Source of the DNA: Pegea sp. RAD2-039
Taxonomy: Eukaryota; Chordata; Thaliacea; Salpida; Salpidae
Direction: 5' to 3'
DNA length: 64,000 nt
Assembly: GCA_034620365.1 (NCBI GenBank)
Contig: JAQGEQ010000270.1
Coordinates: 558,001-622,000, forward strand
Below the pieces are notes generated by a model, which did not search any database, was not told the DNA's origin, and saw nothing but the letters and a program-made list of their open reading frames with translations. This document shows positions 12,101-25,100 of the stretch, in pieces. The position numbers and the translations under genes were made by a program. Position 1 is the stretch's first letter, and the number at the start of each line of letters is the position of its first letter.

Positions 12101-12598
12101 TACTTTTATTTATCTGATGAACAGGAACTGAGGTGTTTGGTGGTAAATTTTCAGGAGTAAAAGCAGATAACTGATAAGACAAACATTGTATTTTCGATGC
12201 TACAGACAAATAAAAAAACATTTCAAATAAGAAAACATCTTGGAAATTAACTTACCTAACAAGTCATAATGACTAATTGCAAATGACCAAGACTTGTCTT
12301 CTGGATGATAAGATTTTGAAGAGATCTTTTTAAAAACATTGATTAACTTTTTATCATATTTGCAGTTGACTACAAATCGATTGTTGTCCCGTTGCTTACA
12401 AGTCAGTGTAGTAATTGTGCTAGGTGTTAGGTGATCAACTTTCTTTAAAAATGGTTCAACACTCTGTCTTTGGTAAGGATTATTTGATTGAATCAAATTA
12501 TTTGATGTCTTCGTTTTCCTTTGTTTTAATTCGAGAGCTTTCTTGCGATTTTCTTCAATTAATTTCAGCTGTTCTTCACTTAATTTAGACATCTTCAA
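9105..12598 (-). CDS. SMARCAL1: SMARCAL1 (HARP) annealing helicase
   Basis: Fourteen minus-strand exons close in phase into about 805 residues: 12598-12256, 12199-12049, 11744-11599, 11546-11366, 11316-11166, 11112-10942, 10894-10688, 10642-10418, 10368-10198, 10148-9966, 9759-9655, 9594-9457, 9402-9299 and 9246-9105. SMARCAL1 rewinds RPA-coated DNA and remodels stalled replication forks. The N terminus [19 protein letters not shown] matches the family's RPA-binding helix. Two HARP domains follow (about residues 72-114 and 175-213). The SNF2 ATPase shows DDMGLGKT (Lys293), DESH (382-385), [11 protein letters not shown] and the late motif HRIGQ (653-657). Most introns are near 50 bases; two carry minisatellites. 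The last exon (ending SSWRPPYK) rests on splice signals alone; without that splice the protein would stop at 9295. Length is close to, slightly below, the vertebrate protein. Confidence 0.93.
9786..9946. repeat. 31-base minisatellite in a SMARCAL1 intron
   Basis: About five units of a 31-base repeat (core AGATGGCTTCAACCATCT, then AAACACAATTTAA or AAACACCATCTGA) fill the intron between exons 9966 and 9759. Each unit contains the inverted repeat AGATGG...CCATCT and could form a small hairpin. The array makes this intron several times longer than its neighbours. Confidence 0.9.
11771..12020. repeat. 17-base purine-rich minisatellite in a SMARCAL1 intron
   Basis: About fourteen imperfect units of AGATCAGAAGATGAGGG (17 bases, some shortened) fill the intron between exons 12049 and 11744. 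The plus strand is nearly all purine. The open plus-strand frame across it (repeating MREDQK) is a by-product of a repeat whose length lacks stops, not a gene. Confidence 0.9.
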
Positions 12599-12631
12599 AT
12601 TATTAATAGCAACTAACTGAAATTTTCTCTG

Positions 12632-12633
12632 CT
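12632..12633 (-). promoter_or_regulatory. 3' splice acceptor in the SMARCAL1 5' leader (possible trans-splice site)
   Basis: Reading the minus strand, TATCTATTTTCAG ends about 34 bases before the SMARCAL1 start codon and only about 130 bases after the stop of the upstream gene. No upstream coding exon is needed. It fits either a leader intron or a spliced-leader addition site inside a polycistronic unit. Confidence 0.45.
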
Positions 12634-12764
12634 GAAAATAGATATCAAGTTAGCATCTAAAAGTTGAACAATAAAATTTCGAAATAATTCAAATATCAAA
12701 CAAATATTTCAACTTGAAAGAAACATCAATAATTTTTGTAAATTTGTCGACCTAGTAAAGTTTA

Positions 12765-13745
12765 TTAGATGAGTAGAATTGGTTCGCCATTTCTAGCACC
12801 ATCAGTTAGAATGTCTGTATGAGCCTTTCTTGCACTTGTTAATGATATTTTAGATGATATCAATGGAGTCACCCAACCTTTACTTACACCAGACTCAACA
12901 GCAGCTTTCATCTCTAAAATATCTTCTTTTGAACAATCAGCAAAGCTGATACCATAAACATGACTCTCTTTAGCCATCAGTAGCCGAGGATTGATCTCAA
13001 CACAACCTCGGCAGCCAATCACACAAATAGAACCTCCATAAGAAATCATCTCAAGATCTTTATTAAGATTAACATTAGACTGTAGCTCTAAAATGATGTC
13101 TGGTCCTTTACAGTTGGTTATATCCATGATCTTTTTAGTGTAACCTTGTTCGCAATGATCAACAACAAAATCCATCGCCTTGTTTTTCACTAACTTAGGA
13201 TCACTAGTAGTTCCAATCACTTTCAAACCGCGCACAGAAGCCAATTGACAGGCAGCTGAACCAATACCTCCTGAAACACCATGTATAAGGACAGTCTGAC
13301 CAGGTTTGGCATTAGCTCGTTGAAACAAAGCTCTATAAGCAATCATATAAGATGACCCGATACCAGCTGCCTGAATCAGATTGTAATTATGTGGTAACTT
13401 GATTAGCCAATCAGTGTGAACAGCACAATATTCAGCATAAGCACCACTTCGGACATTAATAAACGAAGCTACTAAATCCCCAACCACAAAACCTTGAACT
13501 TTTTCTCCAATTTTAGTAATAGTTCCAGAAACATCATTACCAGGTATATATGGTAATGGCGGAAGTTTAGAGTACATACCTGATCGTATGTAAGTGTCAA
13601 CTAACGCAACACCAACAGCAGAAACTTTCACTAACACCTCATGAACTCTTAGTTGTGGGATTGGAACATCTCTGTGAACTTCTAACACACTAGGATCACC
13701 AAATCGTTTTACAACTATAGCTCTCATTTTGGAGCCTAACATCAT
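12765..13745 (-). CDS. CRYZ: zeta-crystallin-type NADPH:quinone oxidoreductase, intact paralogue
   Basis: A single uninterrupted exon of 326 residues, the usual size for the zinc-free MDR family. Zeta-crystallins reduce ortho-quinones with NADPH by single-electron transfer and can bind AU-rich RNA. Family landmarks are in order: MRAIVVKRFGDPSVLEV start, PYIPGNDVSG (about 65-74), the intact nucleotide-binding loop HGVSGGIG (155-162), NVNLNKDL (about 225) and a C terminus ending GEPILLI. No zinc ligands are seen, as expected. Methionine 7 (13727) aligns better with family starts than the first ATG. It is the tandem neighbour and duplicate of the gene at 13998-14996. The lack of introns in both suggests the parent copy was already intronless or retroposed before duplication. 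Confidence 0.9.
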   Translation of the reverse strand: MMLGSKMRAIVVKRFGDPSVLEVHRDVPIPQLRVHEVLVKVSAVGVALVDTYIRSGMYSKLPPLPYIPGNDVSGTITKIGEKVQGFVVGDLVASFINVRSGAYAEYCAVHTDWLIKLPHNYNLIQAAGIGSSYMIAYRALFQRANAKPGQTVLIHGVSGGIGSAACQLASVRGLKVIGTTSDPKLVKNKAMDFVVDHCEQGYTKKIMDITNCKGPDIILELQSNVNLNKDLEMISYGGSICVIGCRGCVEINPRLLMAKESHVYGISFADCSKEDILEMKAAVESGVSKGWVTPLISSKISLTSARKAHTDILTDGARNGEPILLI

Positions 13746-13997
13746 TTTAGGTTGATCTTATCAAAAAAGCCTGCTTCATTCAACAGCTAGTTTAGTGAAT
13801 ATATTCTTCAAAAGTTGATAATCTTTGTACTAAATGGGAAATAAACTGAAATAAATGTACAATCTACAAATATAAAAAATCTTGAAAAAAAATTATAAAA
13901 AATTGAAAAATAAACACAAAATTTATATTCCAAGAAAATAATTGTTTAGTAAAATATAAAATTTCATAATATTAAAGGAATATAGTTTAAAATAATA

Positions 13998-14996
13998 TTA
14001 TAAAATGACAACAACACTCCCAGCTAGCTCATGAGTGTCTGAAGCTGCTCTATGAGCTTCTCTAATATCTTTAAATGCATACTCTCTACCTATAACTGGA
14101 TCAATGATAGATGCTTTCAATGCTGCTTCAATACTGGCTTTCATTTCAACTACTTCTTCAGATGATAAATACTTTAATGTCACACCAACAATATGTAGTT
14201 CTTTACTTGCAACTTCAAATGCTTCAACTTCTACCTGACCTCTATTTTCAATAATACAAATTGTACCTCCATGAGCACATATTTCGATATCTAGAGCTAA
14301 GTTTACATTTGCCAACATATCTAAGATGATATCAGGTCCTCTGTAACCACAAACTTCAATAACTTTCTCTTTAAAATCTGGTAATGATGAATTAAATGCA
14401 TGATGAAAGCCCTGGTGTTTGAGCTGTCCAACCAGAGTTTCATTACTAGCACTACCAATCACAACCAAGCCATTAGCAGAAGCTAACTGTAAAGCAGCGA
14501 TTGGTACAGCTTCAAAGACACCATGTACCAACAAAAAGCTACCAGGTTTTACTTTTGTAGCTTGAAACAAAGCTCGATATGCAAGCATATAAGAGTCACC
14601 AACACAAGCAGCTTTCCTAAAAGGAAATGTTGATGGTAACTTTACAATCCATTTGGTATTAGCTACACAGTAATCAGCAGTTACACCAGTTCGCACATTT
14701 ACAAAAGTAGCAACTCGGTCACCAACTTGAAAATCGTCCACTTTCCACCCAGTTTTTACAATAGTACCAGATGAGTTGTTACCAGGAATGTAGGGAAACA
14801 ATGGCTGGTGTAGTGACTTACCACTTCTTACTAACACATCAATAATATTAACTGAAACAGCAGCTACTTTGATTAAAACTTCATTAGGAAGCAAATGAGG
14901 TATCTGTACATCTTTATAAATCTCAATTACATTCTCATCACCGTGTTTAAGAACACAAGCCGCTCTCATTATAGTAGAAGATAGACATAGAGCCAT
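13998..14996 (-). CDS. zeta-crystallin-like paralogue with a broken cofactor-binding motif
   Basis: A single-exon protein of 332 residues, colinear with its neighbour and with zeta-crystallin: MRAACVLKHGDENVIEIYKD start, PYIPGNNSSGTI, GDRVATFVNVRTG, YMLAYRALFQ, GPDIILDMLANVNL and GREYAFKDIREAHRAA. The glycine loop that grips the NADPH pyrophosphate reads HGVFEAVP (158-165) where the neighbour has HGVSGGIG, so two glycines needed for the tight turn are gone. The frame is otherwise intact and full length, which argues for selection rather than decay. It may bind cofactor weakly or serve as a pseudoenzyme, for example in RNA binding. The divergent loop was re-read on the nucleotide sequence and no frameshift explains it. 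Confidence 0.88.
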   Translation of the reverse strand: MALCLSSTIMRAACVLKHGDENVIEIYKDVQIPHLLPNEVLIKVAAVSVNIIDVLVRSGKSLHQPLFPYIPGNNSSGTIVKTGWKVDDFQVGDRVATFVNVRTGVTADYCVANTKWIVKLPSTFPFRKAACVGDSYMLAYRALFQATKVKPGSFLLVHGVFEAVPIAALQLASANGLVVIGSASNETLVGQLKHQGFHHAFNSSLPDFKEKVIEVCGYRGPDIILDMLANVNLALDIEICAHGGTICIIENRGQVEVEAFEVASKELHIVGVTLKYLSSEEVVEMKASIEAALKASIIDPVIGREYAFKDIREAHRAASDTHELAGSVVVIL

Positions 14997-15042
14997 CTTG
15001 TAAATACAATTTGTAATTTATATCTATCAACTAGCTTTAAAC

Positions 15043-15044
15043 CT
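15043..15044 (-). promoter_or_regulatory. 3' splice acceptor in the leader of the second CRYZ-like gene (possible trans-splice site)
   Basis: On the minus strand GTGTTTTTCAG ends about 46 bases before the start codon, inside the 236-base gap to the SMAP-like gene. The coding region itself has no introns, so this strong acceptor needs another explanation: a leader intron or a spliced leader. Confidence 0.45.
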
Positions 15045-15232
15045 GAAAAACACAAAACTCAGCAACTAAAACATGTCTAAGCTGTAAAGCATCTTAACTG
15101 CTCTGGTTAAAGTTTTAAAATCGTCAAAAATAGTTTACAAAATAAAATGAGTAAAAAATAAAAGTTATTAGTAGCTTAAATTTTAATAAAAAAATTCAAT
15201 GAGGCGATTATCATATAAAGTATAAATTTGGA

Positions 15233-16107
15233 TTATTGTGAAGACTTTTTAAACTGTGAATAGAAATTCTTTTTATCCTTTTTCATTTGCTCATAATAAT
15301 TAGTCTTTTTACAATCACCGTGAGAAAGGCCAGAGGTTTTAGAAACACAATCAGCACTTCCACTAACATCAACCTTTTTACATAAAGGTGAGCGGCTACG
15401 AGACCGTGCTCTAGATCCAGTTCCAACATCAGAAGATTGGGATTTGGGAGTAGAGCCTTCCTTATCCAACTAGTAAAAATATTACAATTATTTTGATATA
15501 TAAAAATTTTTTCAGCTTGTACTAATAACATAGATTCTTGCTTATAAACCTAAAAGATATGTTTGAATAATCAATCTAATTAGATATTACATACATTAAC
15601 AAATCCAAGACCCTGCTTCCTTCTTGTGTCCCCATTTAACTTTTTATCAAGTGAGTGATGAAATTGACTTTCAATATTCTTAGAAAGAGTCTTTTCATCT
15701 TGATAACTTCGTGTATTTGACAACCATTCATCTGCTTTGCTTTTATTCTTTTCCTACAAAATGAATGATAAATTAAAACTTGTAACATTAACAGTTTTTT
15801 AAATTTTTTTTAAAGTTATTTGCTTACAAATTATAAATGAAATTTATAGTGAGACTAAAATATGAAACAGTGTTGAAAATATAAATCATTTATTAAAATA
15901 TTTCAAAAAGTAATCAACTTATAATATACAAATAATAAAGTAGATTTAAGTTTTTTAAATAATGTTAAATCAACAATTAAACATGTGAGAACTAACTTTT
16001 TTTCCTCCCATAAGCTTTAATAGTTTATTTTTTCTTTCTTCATCCTGTAAAAGAAATTCATCCTGTGAACTTTCAATTTCAGAAATGTTATTTTCTTTTT
16101 TTTCCAT
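15233..16107 (-). CDS. SMAP: small acidic protein (SMAP/C11orf58 family)
   Basis: Three exons, 16107-15997, about 15756-15594 and about 15470-15233, give roughly 170 residues. The order of conserved blocks follows the SMAP family: DEERKNKLLKLMGGKK, then NIESQFHHSLDKKLNG...RRKQGLGF, then a charged Ser/Arg-rich linker, and the C-terminal block KKDKKNFYSQFKKSS. The function of this small, probably nuclear, family is poorly known. The middle linker is arginine-serine rich here rather than strongly acidic as in vertebrates. It is the first gene of the same-strand cluster that continues into the two CRYZ-like genes and SMARCAL1. Confidence 0.8.
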
Positions 16108-19100
16108 TCCCTATTTCTAGCTACAACTTTAAAAAATCTTCAATAACTCTAACAACAAAGAGTTTATAAAATAGTGTAATAGAATTTAATTTTACTGATG
16201 GTAATCTCTATTTAGTCTTTAAAAAGAAATATTTAATTTCAAAACATATATAAAATTTGATTTGACTAAAGTAGGTAAAATCAGTCACTTATTTAATTAA
16301 CTAGTTACTAAAAGTTTTCAAAAATACAATGAATACATTTTTATTTTACAATATATAGATGTATTTCTAAATTATTATTATTAAAATAAACAAGCAAAAT
16401 GAGTCTAGCATTCAAAACTAATCAAATGATGATAAGGACTATAAATAATTTATTTGTAGTTATCATACAGTTAAGTTTTATATTATTCTAAAAACTAAAA
16501 TGACTATCTAATATAAGCAATTAAAAATATTGGGATAAGAAAATATCATTTTCTCAGTTACTTGATTTCATTAATAAATTTCATAAATGCATTGGAGAAA
16601 AATATAAAAATTACAAGCAAATAAATAAAAATAAACAATTATAAAAAAAGCTTAAGTCATAAAATAAACAACAAAATTCAAGATATTATTATCCTAATCT
16701 AATAATGTTGACACATTAATCATCCTAAGGTTATTATTATATATTGATCTTAGTAAGGCTGTTGAATCAAAAGTGAAAATCTTGATTATATATTTTAAAC
16801 TTTCAATTTTACTACCAATTTGTAAAAGTTTGGTCTAATTTGGTCATATTTAAAAAATATCTTTTAGAAAACTTTTTGAAATTTTTAAGTATATGGAAAA
16901 TAAAAATAACCATGATATCTTATTAAAAAGATCTGCTTGATATATATATTGCCATACTTTGGCAGAGAACTATTATTCTGATTGTGCTGTCAGAAGTTTT
17001 GTCAAAAACAAGCTAAAACACTATGAAGTCCAAAAGAACTTTGTAGGTTTTAAAGTTTCTTCCATTTCTTTGATGTTGATTTTTCTTCTCTGACTTTTAG
17101 TTGTTTTTAGAGTAGAGAACGTCATTTGGAGCAACCTACTGCAAAATCTCCCTACTTGCTGTTAACGATGTTAAGTGATTTTATATCACCCTTTATGTTT
17201 TAATAATATATATAATAAATAATGATATAAGAGATAATAATATAAATAATAATGTCTCAGTACATATCTATGATATAGTCTATAATGATAACATCTTATC
17301 AGCTTAAACATCGTTCTTTTAAAAGTAATTTACAGCGCTTAATCTACAAAGAATTATTTATATTAGCAATTGATATTTTAACTACAAAATTCAATTAAAT
17401 AATAAAAAGTTTTGCATTTTCATCAGAATGTCATAAAAGTTAAACTTAAAATAAATTGTATCAAACCAAATATATTGTTAAAAGTTCTGAGAGCTCACTT
17501 AATTTAGTATATGCAGTAAAGAACTTGCCTAATTGGCTAGACCGTGACCTTACTAAAAGTTGAATTATTTTAATTGACAAAAAATAAGTTATTGTAACAA
17601 CTTAGACTTCTGAAAACTCCAAACTTCTCAATTTCCCTCCATTCGATCAATTCTTTTTATACATGTGTATTAAAATTAATTAAGAAATATACTTTTAAAA
17701 CAGTTTTCACAAAATAGTTTACATGGATAGCAGGTTACACTGATGGTGTTTATGTGATTATTTATTTATAGTTGCAGTAGTTCTCATCTTTTAAAGTTGA
17801 GATAACTTACAGCAACCAATTTTAGTCCTTTTGTACAATTATGAAATTCATAATAGTTTTCAATTTAGTTTTGAAAATCTGTTCATAAAGTTTGTGATAA
17901 TTATTAAAGAGCTAAAAGTGCTTTGAAAGTTATGTTAAAATTTAAAAAAGATCTTATATTTTTTATTAAAAAATCCTTACAAATAAACATCTCTTTTTAA
18001 GCTGCAATTTATTTAGAATTTTTACTAGTTTGCTAATTTTATAGGAATGAACAAGTTTATTTAGTCATGTGATTTTAAGATTTATAACCAAATGCAAATT
18101 GCATAAAAGTTTTTAATCGGTACCCTTAAAATTGTAACATGATGATTTTAATAATGTCTCGTTTATCCAAAGAAGTTCAACAATTTCGTAATTAGAAACT
18201 AAACAATAAAAAAAGTGTTTTTTATATTTATAATAGATATATAAATTTCAATAAGTATTTTTAATAACAAAAGTTATCATCCTTAATTAATCTATTAACG
18301 CAGACCATCAATAATTTATAATAACTAGTTTTAAATACTTTATCTTGGCTGCATTATTACCTAATATTCAATCCTTATGATAAATTGCAGAATAGGTATT
18401 TTGCAAAAAAACTTCGGCCAAAAAATTTGTTATAATATATTTACATAAAATTCATCATTTTATTTTTACAAGTAGATCTACATTCAGAGTTGTTTGAGGT
18501 GTAATTGGAACTTGACGAAACATTTTGGTTTGTAAAAGATCTTTTTTATTATCAAAAGTTTGACTGAGCATTTAATCAATATCTATAATTATGTTATAAT
18601 AAAAGTTATAATGAAAAATCTAATCCATAGTTTATGGTCTACCTATGCTACTTCAATGTTTGTATTCTTTCTGTATAAGTCTTAAATTTTGATACCTAAG
18701 ACCTTCCAATTACCTCTTTGCTCGTAATATTTGATTTATGTTCGCTATTAGAGTTGTTGAATTTGTCACTCGCAGTCATTTGTTAAATAAAACAATAAAT
18801 AATAAATTAAGAAATTAGGAAAAATAAAGTTAACAAAATTTGGCAAATATATATTTGATAATTATTGTGATGGTTTAATCGTTTTTAAAGCTCTCAATTC
18901 AATATATCGTAAATATGTATTTGTGAGGTAGCTTGTTATCATTTGCTAATATTCAACAAAATCATTTAACTCTTTTTAATAACTAAGATTAAAAATTTAG
19001 TAATGAATAAGTTTTATTTTTATGATCTGAATAAAGGTTCTATTGTAAAAATTTTATCAACAGCTAAAAATTTACTCAGTAATTAATCTGCAAAATCAAA

Positions 19101-22100
19101 CTATATAAAGAGTATCAAAACTCACTATAAATATTTACTATTTTCATGAAATAATCCTTTAATAGTTACCAATGAAATAAAAAATAAAACTTGCACTGAA
19201 AATAGTTTTATATAAAACTAATCTTCCAGTTAAGTCAAAACTTTATTTGAGTTATGTTTTTAGTTTGTAAAAGTGCTTGGAATTAAAAGAACAATTTTTT
19301 TAATGTTTAGATTTCTCATTTAAGTTAAAACCTTTGTGTTTAATGAAGTCGCATATAAAAATATTTTATTATAAAACAAAATTTATAATAGTTTTTATTT
19401 GATTTTTAAATCTTGAAAAACTATGGATAATATTGTTCAATAATAAATTCAATTTTTTTTATATATTTACAAAACAGTTGTTTAATGTTACACTAAATGA
19501 ATTTGTTTGTACTACAATTGCGCAATAGTAATTAAAGGATATTAACGTTAATACCACAAGTATAAAAAAAAATAATTTTTTTAAAATAACCTTGAATAAA
19601 GCAATATAAAATAGATTATAGAAATAGATACATAGAATTTAAAGATTTACATAATTATTTTCTAATGAAGTTATTCAAGTATGTGTAATTAGATAATGAG
19701 GAAAAAGTTAAGATCAAAATAACATGATTCACAAAAATGTTAAACATTTCACTAAAATTTTTCTCTGAAATCATAAAAAGCTTTTAATTATCATTTGCTC
19801 AGAAAGATAATATAATTGTTTTTTTAAATCTCTAATTTAGCGTAAAAATATTTTAATTTTGATTTACAGCTTCAAAAGCGTTAAGTTTCTCGAAATGAAA
19901 TCATACCTTACTACTCACCTTAAAATTCGTTTTTAAATTATTTTTTTCAACTTATAAAAGTTTTGTGCAAAAGTTAATTTAAACAAATATGAAAATTTAA
20001 CTATTTTTTGCTACTCCAAATAATGAATTTAAAATTACTAGACTTTAAAAGCTTTATGTACACCGCAACAGTATTTATTGCAACTAAACCTTGTGATAAA
20101 AATCAAGCTTTGAAGCTTAATACTTTAAGCTGAAAATAATTTTTGACGTTGATACAGCAAAGTAGTAAATGATATTTTAAAGGTTTTTATACGAAATAAA
20201 AGGAGCACATAACTTGTTTTCCAAAATCAAAATATTTCTAATTTTAAAGAAACGTTTTGTGAGGGCTTTTAGAAAGGTTCTTTTGAATAAAAACTTTGTT
20301 TGTTTTTTATTGTCAGACAATTTTACAGACTACTTTTATAGATAGAAAACTTCTTTAGATATAATTCTGCTGATATTGTTTATATTTTATTAACTTTTAA
20401 AGTTTATCTTAATTGATTTAAGTAGTCATGATCAGGTCTGCTATTTAATATCAACAATTTATCTGTCAATGAGTACAAAATATCCGTAAATCAAAAATTG
20501 GTAATCTAATAAACTTTCTGGTTACAAAAAGTTAATTTCTAAAACATTCTACAGAATATTTATAATTCTTTTGAAAACCATTTGAGTGATATCGATTTTT
20601 TGTACAGATTTTGTTTTGATTATCTTATCAGCAGAAGAAAACTTTTATGTCTGTTATTTGTATTAAAGAAAACATATTTTCAAATTCTAAGAATCTCTTA
20701 TACAATGCAGATTTGAAAATATTCCATTAGGCCTTGAATTGAGACAAAAATGTCAATATCTACAACTGCTCATACTTACAGACCGTTCTATCTTCACGTA
20801 AATTAGCCACTTTCGCTGGTATGACGTAACAAGAAAGGAATTAACGACAGCCGGTAACAAAACGTTATCAACTGTTTATTGGTTTGCTTGCTAGCATTGC
20901 CTTCTGCTAAAAACTCGAAATTTGTTTGATGCAAATAAGTTTTTATAACCTTCTGTACTATCAATTGATGTTATCAAATTGAAAACATTTTAGCTCAAGC
21001 TATACTTCTTTTCAATCATTTTAGCGTCATTTAATCGACGTCATAATGGCTTGTATCGTGATAAGGGCCACACATTGCTCAAGAAAATATGGTCCAAATC
21101 TTACATAAATAAAAAATCTGCTGAGCTGTTTAAATTCGCGAGGAACAGTGCTACAGACTCAGAAGACATTGTTATGTCTTTAAATTCAGATTAGAATTGA
21201 TTCGATATTTCAATTAGTAACTATATAAAGAGGTTTCAGGTATTTGTTGGTAATGAAACAGAACGAATTAAAGATTCAACAATTATTTTCTACATTTATA
21301 TGTACTTTGATGAGATAATGTTGAATTATCTAGTAGGTTTAGAAGGCATTTACTAAGAAGTTTTTTGGAGCTTTTCAGCACGTAGTTGAATAGAGTTTTG
21401 AAATATTTTTAATCCATTTGTTTTTATGAAAAACAGATTTAAATCAATCTTCATGTTACAGAGATTAAAACGTTTTCTCGTTGTGGTAATGAAAGCGAAT
21501 AATATCAAAACTTCAAGCTCGTAAAACTATAGTGGTTACATTTCATAGCCGAAATAATATTCAATAATTTCTGCGTTACATAAAGTTTATACAAATTACA
21601 GCTACGAAACCGTTCTAAAATTTAACAAGCTTAAACAATTTAGTTGCTGATTGCATTTGTAAGTTGAAATATCGGTTAATGTACAGTTAAATATGAAAAA
21701 TAAAATAGAAATGATTTTACGACCATTTTTTTTTTCATTAGATTTCATTTTCCATTACAGACTGGCACAGAAACATAAAACCCAAAAATTGCAAAAAAGT
21801 TCAGTTTCTAAACTTGTTTTTCATTAAAGTTTTTAAAAGAAGAAATTTTAATGAAATTAATATACAAAACTACTTTCCTATATATTAACAGCTAACTTAA
21901 TATATTTAAGTAACTTCTAAACATATTAATGATACTTCTTAAAAATGTTTTAAATAAAGTTTTGAGTAAAGTATAAAGTTATTTTTTTATTTTTAAGTCA
22001 AATTGTTAAATTTCAATGAATTAAAACTTAAAAATCATTTTTAATTATATGCTTTGTAAATAGCATTTTCATCAAATGCAAACGATAAAGAGGTGTTTAT

Positions 22101-25100
22101 TAAACACTGCGTCCTGGTTTCTGATTTTAAGTTAGAACCGCACGTGTATACAAATACTAGATGCATGTACATCAATTTAGTTGCGGCTGACAAAGTTTTT
22201 ATTATTTGCTTTATGAATGGAACAAAAGAGCCGTTAGCATCTGCCTTTTAACCCTCATTAAAAGAGCGATGGTGGTAGAAGCTATAAATTGAAATTAAAT
22301 GACTGTAGTTGAAATTCAGAAAAAGAGAATTCTGTCAAAACAAATGTGAGCTACTTTTAGGGTGTAAAACAAAATATGTCTAGAAGTTTTATTGTTAGTT
22401 ATATCATAGTAATTGAATATTTACTTTAGTTATAGGAGTTTATCTACTACTAGTCCACTAAATACAAGTAAAATTCTAAATCATATTGTTAGCAGTATCA
22501 TTTAATAATAGAAATAAATTTCTATTTTGAAAGCTTTTTGTATTATTTTTTGGCAGTTTTTGAGTGCTGTAATTAGACATTAAACAGAAAATAAATTATT
22601 TTGGAACAAAAGATGAAGAGGTTCAAACATTTTTTGCAAGTTCAGCTTTTGAAAAAGTAATATAATTGCACTAGCTTTAGATAAGATTTCATAAAAAACT
22701 TGTTTCAATTTAATTTATTATTAATGAAAAAGTTTAAACAGAAAGGTGATGATTTATAAATTACCGTTGATAGATGCAAATTAATCTAATCAAATTGTTG
22801 AAATCACTTTTGAAGCTAAATTTAAAGATTTTATTTTATCATTAGTGGATAGTTACCTTGTTCTGTAAAACAAGTAAAGTACTAATTAGTTGGAATTTTA
22901 AAATTTAAGACTTAATTCACCATATCAATGAAGCCTAACATTGATTAAATGCCAAACTAACTTTAAAAAGTTGAAATATATATGAAAGTGGTAATTAATA
23001 AGAGTCAGTATCGAGCTGAAATTCAAACTTTTAAAATCATTTTTTATAAAAAAGAAAAGTACTTTAAACGTCATGAAATTCTTTTACAGATATATTGTTC
23101 TACAATCCAACCTTTATATCATTCTAAAATATTATACCTTTCCGTTAATATTTCAATCGTTGTTGCGTATAGTTTTATAAAATGAAAATAGAAAAAGATG
23201 AAATCAAAAATTTTCATATTTTTAAAAAAAATCTTAACTTCTTAACATAAGATCTTTCAGTTAAAAATTTTCAGTTCTTGAAATATTTGAAAGTTGTTGT
23301 GTTTTTTATCCTCAGATTTATTCTCATTAAATTTCAATTATATAAAAAGATTGTAAAGCACTTAATTGAACAGTTTTCTATGAAACCGTATAATTAGGCT
23401 TTTGTGTTGAAAAGTTTATATGCTGTAAAGTATATCTCAATAAAAATTCAATCAATTGAAGCTACTTAAAAATTGTTCTAATCATTTAGTAATCTTCTAT
23501 ATGTTAAAGTATTCTTTAGTTTCAACCAAAAAACGTGTTTTATAATGAAGAGATATAGTTACTTAAGACTAAGGTGGCATCACATTGAAATCAATTTACA
23601 TTTAAGTTTTAAGCAAAGCTCTAAAAATTTAAAGATGATCATTAGAATATATATATAAATGTTATTTTCTATAAAAAAAACATTAAATTACTAATTCTGT
23701 ATGCGTCATACAGAAATAGTTTAAGTTTTACGAGGCGTTTTGTGGTATTTTTAGTAAAACTTTCTATTAAAATTATTTAATATGAAATTAATCATTAATT
23801 AAAATGTTGCTTTAGAGTTTTAAAAATCAATTTCTGTATAAATTATTTAGGATAAAAGTAACTTTTATACAACACAGCTTCCTATTTTATATTGATGAAG
23901 ATTTTAAACTCTTTAAAAATATATTCATAAGTCTTGTGCAAATTTTTCAACTTTTTAATTTTTCAATAACTCTCAGAGGTTGATGATTTTCAAAACTTGA
24001 ATTTTATTTGAAAGCATATTTTAATGGTCTTGGGCGTTGTGTCAATTTCATTACAATCATCGTCGTATTGGATATCATTAAATTATACCCGTTTTACAAG
24101 GCGCCTTAACGTCTCGAACAACTCAGTTTTATGACTAGTGGAAATTTCATCAGCATTTGCAGTCTCCTACAACCACTAAATATTCTTCAGTCCCTGTTCT
24201 AAGCTTGTGAATAAGTATTTGCCATGCTTTTGCCTTTTCTATAATTTTATGACCAGACTTTAGCTTATTTGTTCCAATAAAATATACAAAAGTATTTTTT
24301 TTCAAAAGTAATACCCTTTAAGGTTTCTACTTTTATTATTTGCCTTGACAAACCTCTAAAATAATTTGTTAGTAAAAGAAGTTGACTATCATATATAGTT
24401 TACTTTGAGGAAGTAGGAAGCATTACCTTGTTTAACTTCGTGTTTTTTTATAATTTGAAATTATAGGACTTCCTAGTGACAAGCCTTGGAAAAGGACGTC
24501 ACTTGGCTTAAACCACAAAGTTTTATTCAGTTATTAGTTATTGACGGAATTTCCAAAATAGTCTTTTGGGTTTATTTATATACAGTTATTGTATTTAAAG
24601 TAAAATGTTAAATTTAATTCATGTTCAATAAATTTAATGTAAATATTAGTTCAAGTCATATGACACATACCAGTGTTTTATACAAACGAGAATGTTTCAT
24701 TGTTAAGTTTCTTTTGTTACATCTTTGAAAATTAATTTCATTGAAATTCTTAAATTTAAAATTCAAATTTTTCAACTAACTAGGAATTATCCGATACTTA
24801 GCATATGTAAGCTGTTTTAGAATATCTTTGAAATAGATGACTGACACTGCATTTTGCAAACTGATAAATTTAGTGGCACATAAGTAAAATAGTTTTTAGC
24901 ATATGTCAATTATAATAGTTCTATTGCACATCTACTAATCGAAAAATAATATCTCTACTTTCTTTTAATTACAATTGTACTATTTTAGTGATGTTATATG
25001 GAGTTGTATTAGAAATTGTAATTAAACATTACTCTGAATATCCTATTATTAGCAAAGCTGTATTAAGTATTTTATGTTAACTTTTGTTGACTTATAGTTA

